Assembly (NCBI GenBank): GCA_005656395.1 | Contig: SRSI01000050.1 | Span: forward strand, 2,170,001 to 2,234,000 | Source: Strongyloides papillosus | Lineage: Eukaryota > Nematoda > Chromadorea > Rhabditida > Strongyloididae | DNA length: 64,000 nt | Direction: 5' to 3' | Shown: positions 39,477-54,400 of the stretch, piece after piece | How the letters are laid out: each line of letters opens with the position of its first letter | Numbering within the stretch: position 1 is the stretch's first letter | Made by a program: the position numbers and the translations under genes | Notes under the pieces: generated by a model | What the model saw: the letters and a program-made list of their open reading frames with translations, nothing else | Told to the model about the DNA's origin: nothing | Database searches by the model: none

Positions 39477-42400
39477 ATGCCTTCAAAAGGCTTTTCTAAA
39501 TTATTTACCTCATGCTATGCTGGTGATGAGTATTCAAGAGGAAAGAAAAAGTTTAAGAGGGAGATACCGGAATTTATGGATGATTTTTCTTTAGATTTAA
39601 CTACCAAATCTTATGATTTAACTGATAAGACTACCGGACAACCTATTTATGCTATTCCTTTTAAAAAAAAGGTAAGTTTCATTAATTATAATATTATTGT
39701 TACAATAATTACCACCATTAAAGGATACCTCAACATCTAGTTATGATTTTGATACATTACCAAGAGATAATTCACCATCAACATCCATTGATACCACAAG
39801 GATATCATGTTACGATGATACATTCAAAATAGATATCATCCCCGGTTCTAGTGACGAAAATTCAAGAAAAATACTACAAAAACTAACTGAAAGTAAACAA
39901 AAAACACCAACATTAAAAAGAAAAGATATAGTTGATAGAAATGAATTATTGATAAATGAAGATAATGGATATGCTAGGATTATCAAAACTCCACAAAGTA
40001 AGAAAAAATCGACGCTACCAAAATCACCAGTATTAGATTTTGCTAAAAAACCAATGCTACCCAAAGGTGGTTGGTCTTCTAGTAGTACATCATTTAACGA
40101 ACCAAACAATAGTATTAGTATCAAAAAAGGATCTTCCAATAATACGCTTGATATACTTGAAAATAATTATAATGAAATTGAAGGTATCTGTTCATCAATG
40201 ATTGGTCTTTGTGAATCACCAAATAATGATGGTATCGTGACAACTTCCTCAACCTACATATCACCAATTAAAGAAAAATCATCAGATAGGAGGAATGAAA
40301 TATCAGTGTACAATGATAACCATTGGAGGACAGCAGCATTCTCCGGACCTAACCATAAATCACTTGATGCATTAGTAAATCCAAATCTAAGACCGACCAT
40401 ACATCAAATTAAAAAGCCAATAGAAAAAAAAGAGACAACAAAGAACGGCAGTAATCAACCAGATCAAATGTCAACTTCCGTATTGTTAAAGGAGGAAGAA
40501 GAAGAACATCAACAACCACAACACGAATTTCAACACCAAAAGACAAAATTAAAAAGTGTAAAAATGATAGATGATGTCAAAAAGATGGAGGGAAACAAAA
40601 TTAGTTCACACACTTCATTAAATCTACCAGAAGATGGACAATTAAAATTAAACATATCAAAATCAGAAGAATCACTTTCAAGGTCTTTAAAATTAAACGA
40701 GAGTATTAAAGAAAAAAATTGTTTATCAGGTGACGTTATATGTTGTAGTCCAATAAGTAATAAAAAGTATAATAATAAAAAGACAAGGGACCGCATTTTA
40801 CGGGAATCACCATCATCTGAGTATCACCTAAGAATACTGACTAATCGAAGTGAGGGTAATGAAAAACAACCAGTTTCAGTTAGTAATAATAATAATTCAC
40901 CTAATCATTTGGTAGAGAAACGTTGTGAAGAATATAGTACAACATCATCCTCTACCTCCTCCTCCATCACATCATTAAATAACAAAAATATTCACCCAAC
41001 ATCAATGGAGGATGGTAAGACAAAAGATGGTTGTAATCCAAATATTGGTACGGAGGAATTTAATCATTGGAAAGTACAGAAAGTTAAGCTTCGTCAGAAG
41101 GAGGTAAGTAAATTGTTTTTATCACAAAAATTTTTTTTTCTATTTTTACAAGTATTTTCAAATATCAACTAATAATCATTAAAGTTAACACTTCACAAGT
41201 AAGATGACAAAAAAAATTAATATCAATTGTTTTAATTGAATTTCTTGACATCTTTTCATATATTAAGTATTTTTTTGGAAAATTAGAAAAAAAATTCTGT
41301 CATTGAAAAATGTAGTAGATTATTTACTTTTGACTAAATTTTATATTTATATTAAGAATTTATATTGTTTAAAAATATAGTTATTTTTAAATTTAAAGTT
41401 AAATGTATTGTTGATATGAATTCATAAATCACTCTAATCCTCTTAGGTACGACAATAATTTCGGTAAATGTTATTTATAATTTTTTATATGAAACATCAC
41501 TTAAGAATGTTATATGTATGTTTAGTATTAGCAATTATTAATGTTCCCTTTTATTATTTTTAAATTTGATCTTTTTATTGTTAAGGGTATTTTTTTCTTT
41601 TTGATACCTAAAGGTACTCCTCTCCGTCAATGAAAGGGGAATAATATAATCCTAGTTAGTATCTTAATGTCATCCCACCATACCTTTTTTTTATACTAAA
41701 ATTTGGAAAATTTGATAAATTAATTTTTTGAAGTGTAAGAAAATTTTTTATTTCTAAATTATAGTCTATTATTTAATGTTTCCTGTTAACTAAATTTATT
41801 TAAATTCTATTATAATTGTTTATATCAGATAATGGTTGAAAAAAATAAAAATTTCCATATTTAGGAGAAGAAAATTGTATATATGGTGTTTTTCTTTTGA
41901 CAACTATACGTTGATAATCACCACTTATTAAAATAATGTAATATAAAAATATTATATTTTTAATAAAAACACTTTAATAATGTTATATATATTCATCTCC
42001 AATTATCAATGATAAATATTTTTATGAAATATATATAATATTGTGGTGATATCAACAATTCTATGTATATTTTTGGTTTATCATCCATTAGTTTTTATAG
42101 ACATTATGAAGTAATTGGTAGACTTTTTATAATTTCAATTGGTTTTTATTTTACTTCTTTGACCTTTTTATTTCTTTTTGAATTACAGGAAAAGGTATTT
42201 TGTATTAATTTTGTTAACAGGAGATATTGTTACCTTTTTTGATTTTAAACAGTACTATTTGTATGATTATTGATACTTTATTACCATTTTAACAGAATTA
42301 CTTTATAATTTTTTACGTCATTCTAAAAATGAGGTAATTTAAGTGACAATGACATTTAATAGTTATACATACCCCATTCAATGATAAAATTATTTATTGT

Positions 42401-45400
42401 CATTTGAGGTGAACGAAACAGAACTTTTCCTTTTGTTTTTTTGTCCCCCAAATTATATTCATATTTTTTAAACACTTTTAATAACAAAAATTTAACCTTA
42501 CAGTTTGGGGAATTGAAAAGAAGTTATTGTATTTGAAATTTATTCAATTGCTTTAAATAACAAATTATTTCTCTATTATCATCCTATAAAATTGTTTGAT
42601 AATATATCAAACAAATCACTGTAAACTTTTCTTTTCTCCTTTAATTTTGCCTACACTCTACGTATCTTTTACCATCGAATCATGATTGTTCCTTTTTAAC
42701 TTCCAATGTACATTTTACAATCATCTGATCCCAATAAATATAATTATTTAATTATCTGAAACAATGATAAATTATAAAGTTAAAATTAATGATAATAGAA
42801 ATAACATACTAAAAATAAATTTATCCATCATTGAAAGGAAAACATATCACATCTACATTTATTTATATAATTTAATTAGTAATAAATTATGTATTATTTC
42901 TCATCTTTATTGTAGGCAAATAATATTTCTCATGTTGTAAATTATTTTTTTAATTGAACTTTTTTACTTATTATTGGTACTATTTCTTTTTTGAGATTAG
43001 AAAAAAAGAGAAAGCAATATGATAATATTTTCATTGTAACTTTTTGCATTAAATGCATAGACAAACATATTAATGAAAAAAATTACTAAAATAACCTTGA
43101 TCAAGGGGGATTTTTTTATCAATTATAAATCATTTGTATGATTATGTAACTACATTTAAGTATATATAAACATTATTTGCCATTCTCTAATATTATATTT
43201 GCATAAATATTATATTTTTTAATGTTTGATAATCTATTCATACTTTTAATAAATATTTCTTAATCATAATTGTACATTATCACACAAAAAAATAATAAAA
43301 ATCCTGTATTGTTATTTTCATAGTCATAGTCTAATCTTTTTGTTTATCCCACCACCTAAAATAATATTTTAATAGTTAGAGAGGGTGACAAGAAAAAATA
43401 AATATTTTATTAAAAAATCGTGAAAGCTTCATTGGGTTAAAAATATATTTTGTCATATTAAAAAATGAGATAAAAAAGGATTATAATGAAATAGGAGGGA
43501 AATCTATAAAAATTTGATTGAAATGTTAGAATGAGTACAAATTTTATTGATATACATAAAAAGTTAAGTAATAAAATGGGGTATAAGTTTGATTGTTTTA
43601 GGAGTGTTAACCAATACAAATGTATTTGTTTGACATTTTTAAAAATCATTTTATGTTTAAAAATTAGTAGGAGTAATAGGAATTTTTAAATACCTCAAGT
43701 ATTTTTAAACTCATTTACATAAGAATTAGGTTAACATTCATATATATTCTTTAAAAAATTGTTTAAAAATCATATTCTATAGTCTTTCAAAATTATTTTT
43801 ATTTCAAACTTCTATACGGTTTTTAACACATTCATTAGGAACAGTGAATTGTCAAAATCACTTTATTTTAACCTTTTTTCTATTTTATAAATAATATTAT
43901 TTTCTTACCTATAAACTAATATACAATATTAATATTAAATTTATATAGATATTTCCTTGTTATATATATGTAAAAAATTTGTATGTGAAATTAGATAAAT
44001 GATGAAACCTGACTGATTAAAATAATACACAACAAATTTTGTCTCACCTCCACTCGTCTCTTAGATATTGAAAAGTTAATTAAATTTAGGTAAAAAATTT
44101 GTATGCTAAGATTTTTGGTAATTATTTAATTATATGATTTTTGCTTTTCATATATTATAATAAACAAAAAATCTTATCAATAGTTAAGATGAAATTTTTC
44201 GATTATATTTAGGAGAGTAATGATAATTAATTAGTTTGATAAATTGTATATTTGAAGAAGTGCATCCAATTTATTTTTAATTACATAGTATAAATATATT
44301 TTTTTATTTGACCAAACTATAGCAATAATATTAATTTCATACAAATGTACTTTTTTTATATTTACTATTTTTTTATATATTTTTTTTAGAATAAAAATCT
44401 TATTCCAATAATAAATCAAAATTTTGACAAAAAAGATAAAAAAGAAATAGATATGTCTATGATTGCAACAGTTTACCCATTTCAACGTTCATCAAACAAT
44501 CATGATAAATTAGAGGACAGAAGTGATGAAGAAGGTGTTGAGAAGGATAATTATGAAAACCAAAGCCACTTTAAAATAGAAGACGTGACTGATGACCCTA
44601 ATGTTAGTTTCTAAAAATTTATATATTATTTTAATTTCAATCATCTTATTTTTTTATTTTTCGACATTTTTAGTATCAAATAGATGATGATAAGAATGAG
44701 GAAGATAATTACGAAGGTTCATTAGTAGAGTATTGTCGCTTGGACTCTACTGACAAAAAAGATAAATTTAATCCAAGAAATTCAATTTTTGAAGCTGTTA
44801 CTTATCGCCAACCATCACCAGATAAGGATATTGATAATATGGTAAGTTTAATAAATTTTTTTATATTTTTTATAAATAAATAGATATTCCATACTATTTA
44901 TTTCACTCTTCATTAGTTTATAAATTTTAAAATTTCTCTTCTTCTATTATTATTTTAATTTATTTGTCTCCTTCTAAAATAAAAATAAAATCTAAGTAAG
45001 GAAAAGTTAAAAAAATATTTATCAGCAATCAATTGTATTAGAATGTCAAAGAATATATGAATAAATTAAAACTATAAACTTTTAATCCTACTATTTTCAC
45101 ATATATCTCCATATATATATATCTCTTTGATTCTTACATTTTTACTGTTATAGTTATAAATAGATAGATATATTTATTATGAAAAGAAGTTTTGAATTAA
45201 AAAGCATCTTTTTTTACTTGATAATACTTTAAAAAGAACAATTAGGGATTTGAAAAAAAGCAATACTTTTAATAGAAAAATTAGGCAAAAAAAAAACATT
45301 TAAAAATAAATTTTTTGTTGAGTCTTTTCTTTTACCAACTAATTTGAATAGGGTATGTTTAGGGGAGGAATTAGCCGAAATTCATTATTGTTATTACTAA

Positions 45401-48400
45401 TATTATTACTATTTTTTAAATAGTAATATTTTATTCATCACAATGGCCCTCTTTATTCACATTAAAACTATATCTTTAATATTTAAAATCTTTCTCATAA
45501 ATATTAGTTTGTATTTGAGTCTAATTATCTTATGCTTAAATGATTTTGCCATCTGTCTAGAAGATTTTATGTCTATGTTGTGATAAAAAAAAATATAACA
45601 TATCATTTCAGATTTTTTTGACATTCTTATTATACTTTTTTTGCTAATACATTTTATTTTAGTGTTTTTTTTATTTCCTTGTACTATTATTTGAAAAGAA
45701 TTTAATAATAAAAAAGTATATTCATTATCATTTGAAATTACTTCTAAACATTAGCCATGTTTTTTAAATTCACTTTCGGAAGAAGATATCTTGTAACTTT
45801 TGAGTAATTTTTAATCATCTAAGATCTTTTTATAAAAATGTTAACTTTAACTTATCTACAATCTTATGATTATTGTACTATAAATAAATTCCTCAAATAA
45901 AATAAAGCATATAAACTTTATTATTTGAGGATAAGAGTCAGGAAAGATTTATTGAGGGATTAATACACTTTTTTACCATTGTTTTACCATCAAATAACAT
46001 AATACAGCTATATTTTTGTATACTTCCGAATAAAAAGGTGAATGACAAAGTGGCTAAAATAGTGGTTATAAAATTGAAGTAAGTATTTTATTGCACATTC
46101 TAATTATCCACTCAACGACCACTCTTATCTCCACAAATGGAGTTTTTAATAAATTTTTTTAAAATTGTTATAAAATATAGGGGAGATTTAAAAAATAAAA
46201 ACTATCCAGATATTTCGCTCACTTCAAAAATTTTTCATTTTAATTTCTAGTTTTAGTTAATTCATCAATACAATTCATTATTTCTAATAAATTTCTTATC
46301 AGTATCTCTCCTATTTATTTAGGAGATAATTCTTAAAACATAGTTTTATTAAGAAGAATTATTCTAACTTTTCCTATTATAACAAGGCAATAAGGAAAAA
46401 TTCTTAACTTCTATCAGTTTGGCTTCACTATCTAAATTTGAGACTACAATCCTTTACTAATTTTGGCAAATAGCAAAGTTTATGTTTGTTATGAAAAATA
46501 TTAAATTTAAACTAGTGTTGTCATAATTTTTATTCTATCTCCCATTTAAATATATATTTCGTTTTATATGTATAAGTAACAAATGCATTATATGTTAAAT
46601 TTATTAAAAATATTTTGAACACTGTTCTCCAATCCAAAAGAAGATAGCAACTTTTTTGTTTTCAAGTAAATGTATATCAAAATTTAGTCTTGATTTTGAT
46701 ATTTGACAATGACAAATTATTTTTAAAATTGCATATTTTATGTACTTTAATGTAGAAATTATTAAAAAGTTCTTTATAAATACATGAGTTTATTATAAGC
46801 AATAATTTTTGAACATGACGTCGAAACTATAAAATATATAATTGTTTTGATTACTTCTTTCTATAATTATTATATTTTTCACAATACATATAACTACAAA
46901 TAATAAGACACCCATTTTTACCATTTTTATTTAATAGTTAAGGAGAAAAAGTTTTGAAGTAAAAAGGCATTATTAGAAACTATTAAGGGTTGCTTTGTAT
47001 ATTATAAAAATCTGAGTAAAAATGTACTCTTCTTCAGAAACAATATATGATTTCTACTCCCAAATGTCCTATTCTTGAATATTACTATTGTAGGAAAAAA
47101 AGAATAGTAGACGGAGTATTTATGTTGTATATGTTGAATGTATATAAAAATATATATTTGTATATATACTTGGAGAAAGATTATGAAGGATGTCTTTGAA
47201 ATTTGTTAAAGAAAATATATGGATTTTCATGTATATATCTATATATATGTTTTAACTTTTCAACAATTTAATCTTACTTTATAATATTCTAAATATTTCT
47301 CATTTTTATGATTGATCACCTAGGGTTTTTTATAATTTTTTTAATGCTAAAATGACATACTATCTAATATTACTTAAGAATTTAAGGAAACTTTTTATAA
47401 AAAAGGCAATCATTTAGTTTACATAATTGAATTTCCACATAGATTCTAGAGATTACGGCTTTCTTTGATTTATATTTTTGTTTATCTTAACAAATTGTCT
47501 CTTATTTATCAAAAATAAATAATGCTTATGAATAAACTTCTTTTATCATATAATTGTTTAGCTTAACAAATTATTTATTAAAATATTATTATACGCCTTT
47601 TGTATTTCTTTTACATTTATTATACTTCAAAAGATAAAATTTGCATCTTCTTGAATGGAGAAGAGGATAATTAAAAGTACTACACTATGACAATTCAATT
47701 AAATAAAATTTTTAACATAAGTTCATTGTTTTTTTTTCTACTCTACCATAAAATTTTGAAGCATTATCTTTTTTTTAAAAAAAAAGTCCTATCTAATAAT
47801 AAATAATTTAACTTTTGTCGTTTTTTTATAGATTTCATCATTTAAGGATTCCAAAGTTGGTGATAACAAAAGGCCAAACAATAAGAGATATTCATTCATT
47901 CAACCAGGCTACGATTCAAACGGTAATATTTTCAAAGAGGTAGGAAAAAATTCAACCTATTCAGAAGAAGAAATGGCAAATATTCTTGATATCAAAGTTG
48001 GGGAACCATGTGCAAATGAAAAAAATTGTAAATGCCACGGATTTGCTCCTCATAAATGGAGGTAAGTTATTTATTAAAAAAAACATAATAAAAAAGCTTT
48101 GTTTTTTTACAACAAAACTTTCTATGAAAACAATAAATTTAACTTGTCATTATATAAAATATTCATTCAACTTTTTTGTACCTATCTATCAATCAGAAAA
48201 TAATAATACATTGTTACAATGGTTAAGATACAAATTGCATAATACTTAACATATCTTTTATCTTATAATTGATGTTAAAAGTTATAAATCTTACATGATT
48301 AATGATTTACTTTTTTTATTAAACTCTAATATATATTGTTAAAATAATTGTAAATCATTAGACGTTTAGCAAAACATACCCCAAATTCTAATACTTTTTT

Positions 48401-51400
48401 TTAATTATTTCCTTCCTCGAATTTAAAATTCTGACAAACAAAATGTACTTTTTACATATAATAAACAAAATTTGTCATTATTTCAATATTGTCTTCTTTA
48501 TCCCTTTTTTACAATAAATATAGCTAGGAAATGAGTTATTTATGATCATATCTTTTTGACATGTATAGTGTTATCCTTTTTCAAAAAAAAAGTAGATAAG
48601 CAGCTCATCATTTAAAATTTAAATATATAACTTACACAAAGTTTATTAAAGTTGACAAATATTCATTTTTCTACAGTCATATTTCTTAATTTTATTTTTC
48701 CTAATATCACGTTAAGTAATACCAAGTAATTTCATTATTTTTTTTACCCATCTCCAAAATCACGCAATTTAATTTCCTCATCTCCCATTTATAGTACTGA
48801 TATTGGTAAAAGTATAAAAAAAAGATTGCGAATGGATTAAGCATAATAAAAAGTTCATGACATTGTGGCAATCCAATCAAAAAACCACACTAATTTACTT
48901 ATCAAGATACATATAATATATATAGGGGAATAAAATCTTTCCAAACTAATTATCAATCTTTTCTTTAACACAAATTTATTTCCAGTTACAATTCGCTATC
49001 TCATTTTTCATTCTTCTACTTCCAAACTTTTTATTTGCTTTATCATCGTATCTTTTCACCCTCAAATACATGCTAACTTTTGCCATTTACCATCAGAAGA
49101 TAAAGTTTCCCCATTATGTATATATTTTTAAGAATTCCATATATATGTGTATATTTATTAAACAAAAGACTAATTCAAAGTCTAAAAATATAAACATGTA
49201 TATATTTATAATCCTTTTAATTTTTATAAATGAATTTTTAATATATGGTGATTTTAAACTTTGAGTTATTAAAAGTAAGCTTTATGCTCCACTGGGCAAA
49301 AATAGTGATTTATTATAAATTTAAACAATTTCTTGAGTGATTTTAAAGTATCTCTATAAATGTATAATTATACAAATATTTTTTTAATATAACTACGGTA
49401 TTTCAAATTCATTTTTGACATATGACAATTAGAATGAAATATATTTATTTATATGATAAAGTGTAAAAATGTTTTATATATCATAGCTTATGTTTCATTT
49501 TATTTATTTTCGTGTAATATTGTTATTAATATTAATTGTTTGGAATTAAAACATAATGTATCAAATTTTTTTTATATTACATGATTAGAAATGTTACATT
49601 TTGTGGGGCATATCAAAAATGATTTATCATATTCTCTCAAAACAAACAAAAATTCCTCCGTTTTGTTTCATTTTTTTGTTGTTTTTTTGGAGACAAATAA
49701 ATAATATATTTTGTTTAATAAAAACATTTCTCAACGGTCATAATTGATGATACTTTTAAACAAACAAAAAAGATACTTTTTTTAAAATAAATATATTTAA
49801 ACTGTTCACTATTTTTATTATTGCTTTTCCATTTTATCAATTATAATAAATTTTTACTATTATGAATTCAAGCTTCGACATAAATAATATAATAAGGTAA
49901 AAGTACTTAAAATTATTACAATTTTATATAATAAAAAGTACAAACAATAAATACATTTATGAAATATAATATTATTTGTCATTTGAAATTGTTTTCTAAA
50001 GATTATTTTGTTCTTTCTCAACTAATACCATGTACTCTTGTAAAAATATATTAATTTTAAATATACTATTATTTTTGCCATAAAATATTTATCATTTTCT
50101 TCTTTTTTTTATTGCTTTAAAAAATATTATTATATTAATATTTCATGGAAAAAAATAATATATAATGGTAGAGGTATAAATTATGCATGTCTACTAAAAT
50201 ATTTAAAAATATTCTTTGAATTATCATTCCATTTGTTGGATTATATAAAAACATCTCAATCCTGCTATTACACCTTGATTTTCATTTCCCAATATGTGAA
50301 AATTTTAATTATTTATGAAACATTTAAAATACATTAATTTCCGACCAATTTCATATAAAATGCTACAAATATCCCTTCCATTATCTCTTTTTTATCAGTT
50401 TAATGGTCTGTTAAATATAAAAAAAAGAGGAAAGAAATTACCTCAATTGAGAATATATTTGATAATCATCCATAAAGTTAATAAGGACATGATAAATTAT
50501 TCCTACTCCATTAAAATTCCAAAGAATTATTAATAAATATTTACGGAAAAATAGTTTAATTTAAAATTTTATTATTTTTAATCCTATATTTTTTGGTCCT
50601 TAGTAATAATATTATTTTTTGGTACGACTTATTCCTAATCTCCCAAGTATACGGTTTTCAGCGAAAATTAAAATCATGATAAAATTATTTCATCTTATTT
50701 AACTGCATTATTTATCATGGGTGATATAAAATTTTCGAAGTATTAGGGAGGAAAAAAATTATTAATTTTAGGGTGTCAACAATCTAATAATGAATCACTC
50801 ACTGACTTTATTTTAAATTATAATTTTGTTTTCAACTATCTTTTTCTAAAAATATCCTCTTCAGTCCCAACCTTCTTTTTTTATTAATTTTTTTCCTATT
50901 TAGTTAATGTATAAATTTATTTGAAAAATTGTAACTTCTGTCACAAGAAAATTATTAAATTTTTTTTCATATTTATTTAATTCTTTATAAATAAGAATTT
51001 AATTTGGGTAAAGTTAGTTTGAATAAAACTTCCTAAAAGATAATTTTCTTCAAATTCTGTCTTCATATTTTATCTTAAAATTTATATTTTTTTCCCTCTA
51101 TTTTTTGGCATTAAACAAAGATTATCTGTGTTTTTAATTGTTTTTACCATGTCTAAAGAGTGGTGGAAGAAAGATTTTAGGGATGTTATTAGTTTATATG
51201 GGTTATTTATTTATAAAGTCATTCACTAAAGCTGATAATCTTAAAAATTTAGTCATTGATATCTATATAACCAAATTTATTTTAAATGATTATCTTTTAA
51301 ATGAAATAAAAATTAAATATGGGATAAAGATTTACAATGAACAGCATTTAGTCTAAAGAATAATATAATTATATTTATAGGACAACAAACTTTGACTTTT

Positions 51401-54400
51401 TAAACATCTTGTTAAGGGTTTATCTTGTTATCTTTTATTATTTATGCATTACTTTTAACAGTTTGATTATTTGTACTTAACAGAGATTATTATTATTATA
51501 TTTAATATGTTGATTTTTATTTACGATACCCTTATCAAATCCATTTATGAGGCAAACATTTTTATGACATCATAAAATCATTAGATTTTTAAAAGATAAT
51601 AAATCTTTATTTTTATTTCCATTATGTAATCATAAAAAATAAAGTCCTTTTCAAATTATCTATTTTTAAAATGATTCACAACTCCATAAATAATGTCCCA
51701 TTGAGTTATTTTTGTAAAAACTATTAAGTAACATTAAAAATATTAGATATGTATTTGTATGATGAAAAGGAGAAAATATAATAAACCAAAAATATATAAC
51801 GAAAGTAAAGAAAAAAGATATTTCTTAACACTTATCCGAGTTCATTTCTCTCTTGAGTGTCATCTTCTTCCACCATCTCTCCTAAAATTCCTGGTTATTC
51901 TAAATTTTTAGTATTTTCCATCTTTCTCCATATATCTATATCTATCCATTCAACAAAACCCTTAATTGACCAAATGTCTGTAATGATAAGTGATAGCTGA
52001 TATCACTATCTATTTATGTACATATCAATTCACAAGAGAAATATTTTACTTTTCTTTGATATTTTGTGTATCTTAAGAATATATAAATATAGAAAGTTAT
52101 AAAAAGTAAAATATTTGTTGAAGTCACAAATATTTATGTGTACTTTTTGATAAAAGGAAGTGCCTTTATTTTCCCAGTTTTATTCCCAATAGAACACTTC
52201 AAGATGTTTAAATTATGTTAACAAAAAAAAAATTTTAATATTATTGTAATATTGTCGAGATAGAAAAAGTTTACAATAGGATAATGGAATAACATTATTG
52301 ATATGAAGTGTTATTTAAGCTTATTTAGCTTAACATATTTTTATTTATGAGAAACATATTGCACAGACATTAGATGTACAACTTTAATTAGATACCAATT
52401 TTTATCACATTAACAATTTCCTCGTTGATTTTTTAATCTTTTTTTAAATAACTTCATTAGATTACCGTATATTTTTATCGTTTTTTGACACACCGTAACA
52501 TAAGTTTTAAATTAAATATTACAATATCATAAAGAATGAAAAAAAGAATAGATATTAAATTATAAACATGTTTATCATTTTACAGATCACTTATAATTGT
52601 TTTATAGTTTCTTTTTTTACATAAATCCAAACATTAATCGGATATATATTTTTTTTCTATACATTTCCAGGTTTTATATAAATTGTAAAAATTTTTTTTT
52701 CTTTACATTTTATCAGTCTATCATCAAAAGACATTTTTTTATTATTTTTTCTATTAATATTTAAATATTTTTCAAATTAATTGTACAAATTATATTTCAA
52801 CATTAAAAAATATATATACCAACAAATATGTTAAAAACAGATGTTGCTGTGTATGTTACCTATTTCAAAAATATGGGTTAGAATAAAATTAATTATTAAA
52901 AAAAATTAAAATATATGTCAAAGCTTGAATTTATAATAATAAAAGTTATTAAAGACAAAAACAAAATCTTTTTTTTTTGTATTTGTTTTTGTGGGGGTAG
53001 AAGGAAACTAAATATTGTTAAATTTAAACTATATTTAGCTTTTTAATTATAAACTTCCGATAAAGATATTACTTTTTTTATAACTCAAAGTTTAAAAGAG
53101 ATATTAAAAATAGTCAGTTAATATAGAGAAAGTTTTGTTAAATTAGCTTTTTTTATTACTTATGGTATCTTTTTTAAAAATTCAATTAAAATGTACTATA
53201 ATTGATGTAATAAAAAGGCTATTTTTAGTAAAAAAATTAGATTATTTTATAATTTAGTTTAGAAATATAATATTCATACTTTTTTGATTAAATTTAATTG
53301 GTTATCATTTTTTAGAAAAGTTTGTGTCCACTGTAAGTGTGATCGGAATGATCACGAGATTGGAGGGAATAAATATTTAACGGTATATGAAAGACTTGGA
53401 ATTACACCATCAGGTAATTTATTAAAAAAATTAACAAATATATTTTTGCATTTATAGCTGAAATGGCAGATATAATGAGAAGTGTTAGAAACGATGCTCC
53501 CGGTCAGGTTGGACATGGTTATTCATGGGTACCTCCTGGACTTTCACGTGCTAAAGTTGAAGAATACATGAGTCAATTACCTAATCATCTTGTGCCTAGA
53601 ACTAATAGTGCTGGTGAGAAACACCGTGAACGTCAATTAATTATGCAACTCCCAAGGCAAGATTTATCATCAGCCTACTGTAAACATCTGAAAACACCAC
53701 TTGAAAGGAAAGTTTATGAAGAATTTGTCAATGCAAGAAATGAAGTTGCATTAGATATAGGATATGTTGATGCAAAATTATCAAAAAGTTCTGTGTGTTC
53801 AAAATGTAATGGCATCCTGGAGAAAGGTGATTTGGCAGTTATTGCTCCAAATCTTGGAGAACAAAATACATGGCATCCAGCTTGTTTTACATGTAAAACC
53901 TGTGATCAACTTTTAATTGATCTAACATATTGTGTAAGAGAAAATTCAATTTATTGTGAGAGACACTATGCCGAACTCCATAAACCAAGATGTTCTGCTT
54001 GTGACGAAGTAAGTTTTATTTTTAAAAATTATGCGTAGGAACGTAGTAAAAAAATTTGTAAAATAATTTTCCTTTAGAGATTAGATTACAATCACAATAT
54101 ATATCATGTTTAAAAGTATATCCCAAAAATCTCATTGAAATACTATCTAGTTTATATATAAAGATTAGTTTAATGAAGTTATTAAATAAATATAATGATA
54201 TAAATAGATACTTTGTATGTATTATTTATTTGTTTTATTATTTAACATATTTCCACAACGTAAAAAGTAACTTTAAATACTTTCCTTACAAATGGCAATA
54301 AATTAAAATTTTTATAACAAAATTGACAGTTTCATTACTATTTTTAACCCTTTCAGCCCCAAACTTGTAAGAGACATAACTTTGTCAATTTTAAAGGTAA

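Noticed and set aside
43970..44105. Repeated word GTAAAAAATTTGTATG 120 bases apart in a LIM-gene intron
   Set aside because: A single A/T-rich 16-mer pair in such biased sequence is weak; no wider repeat unit seen.
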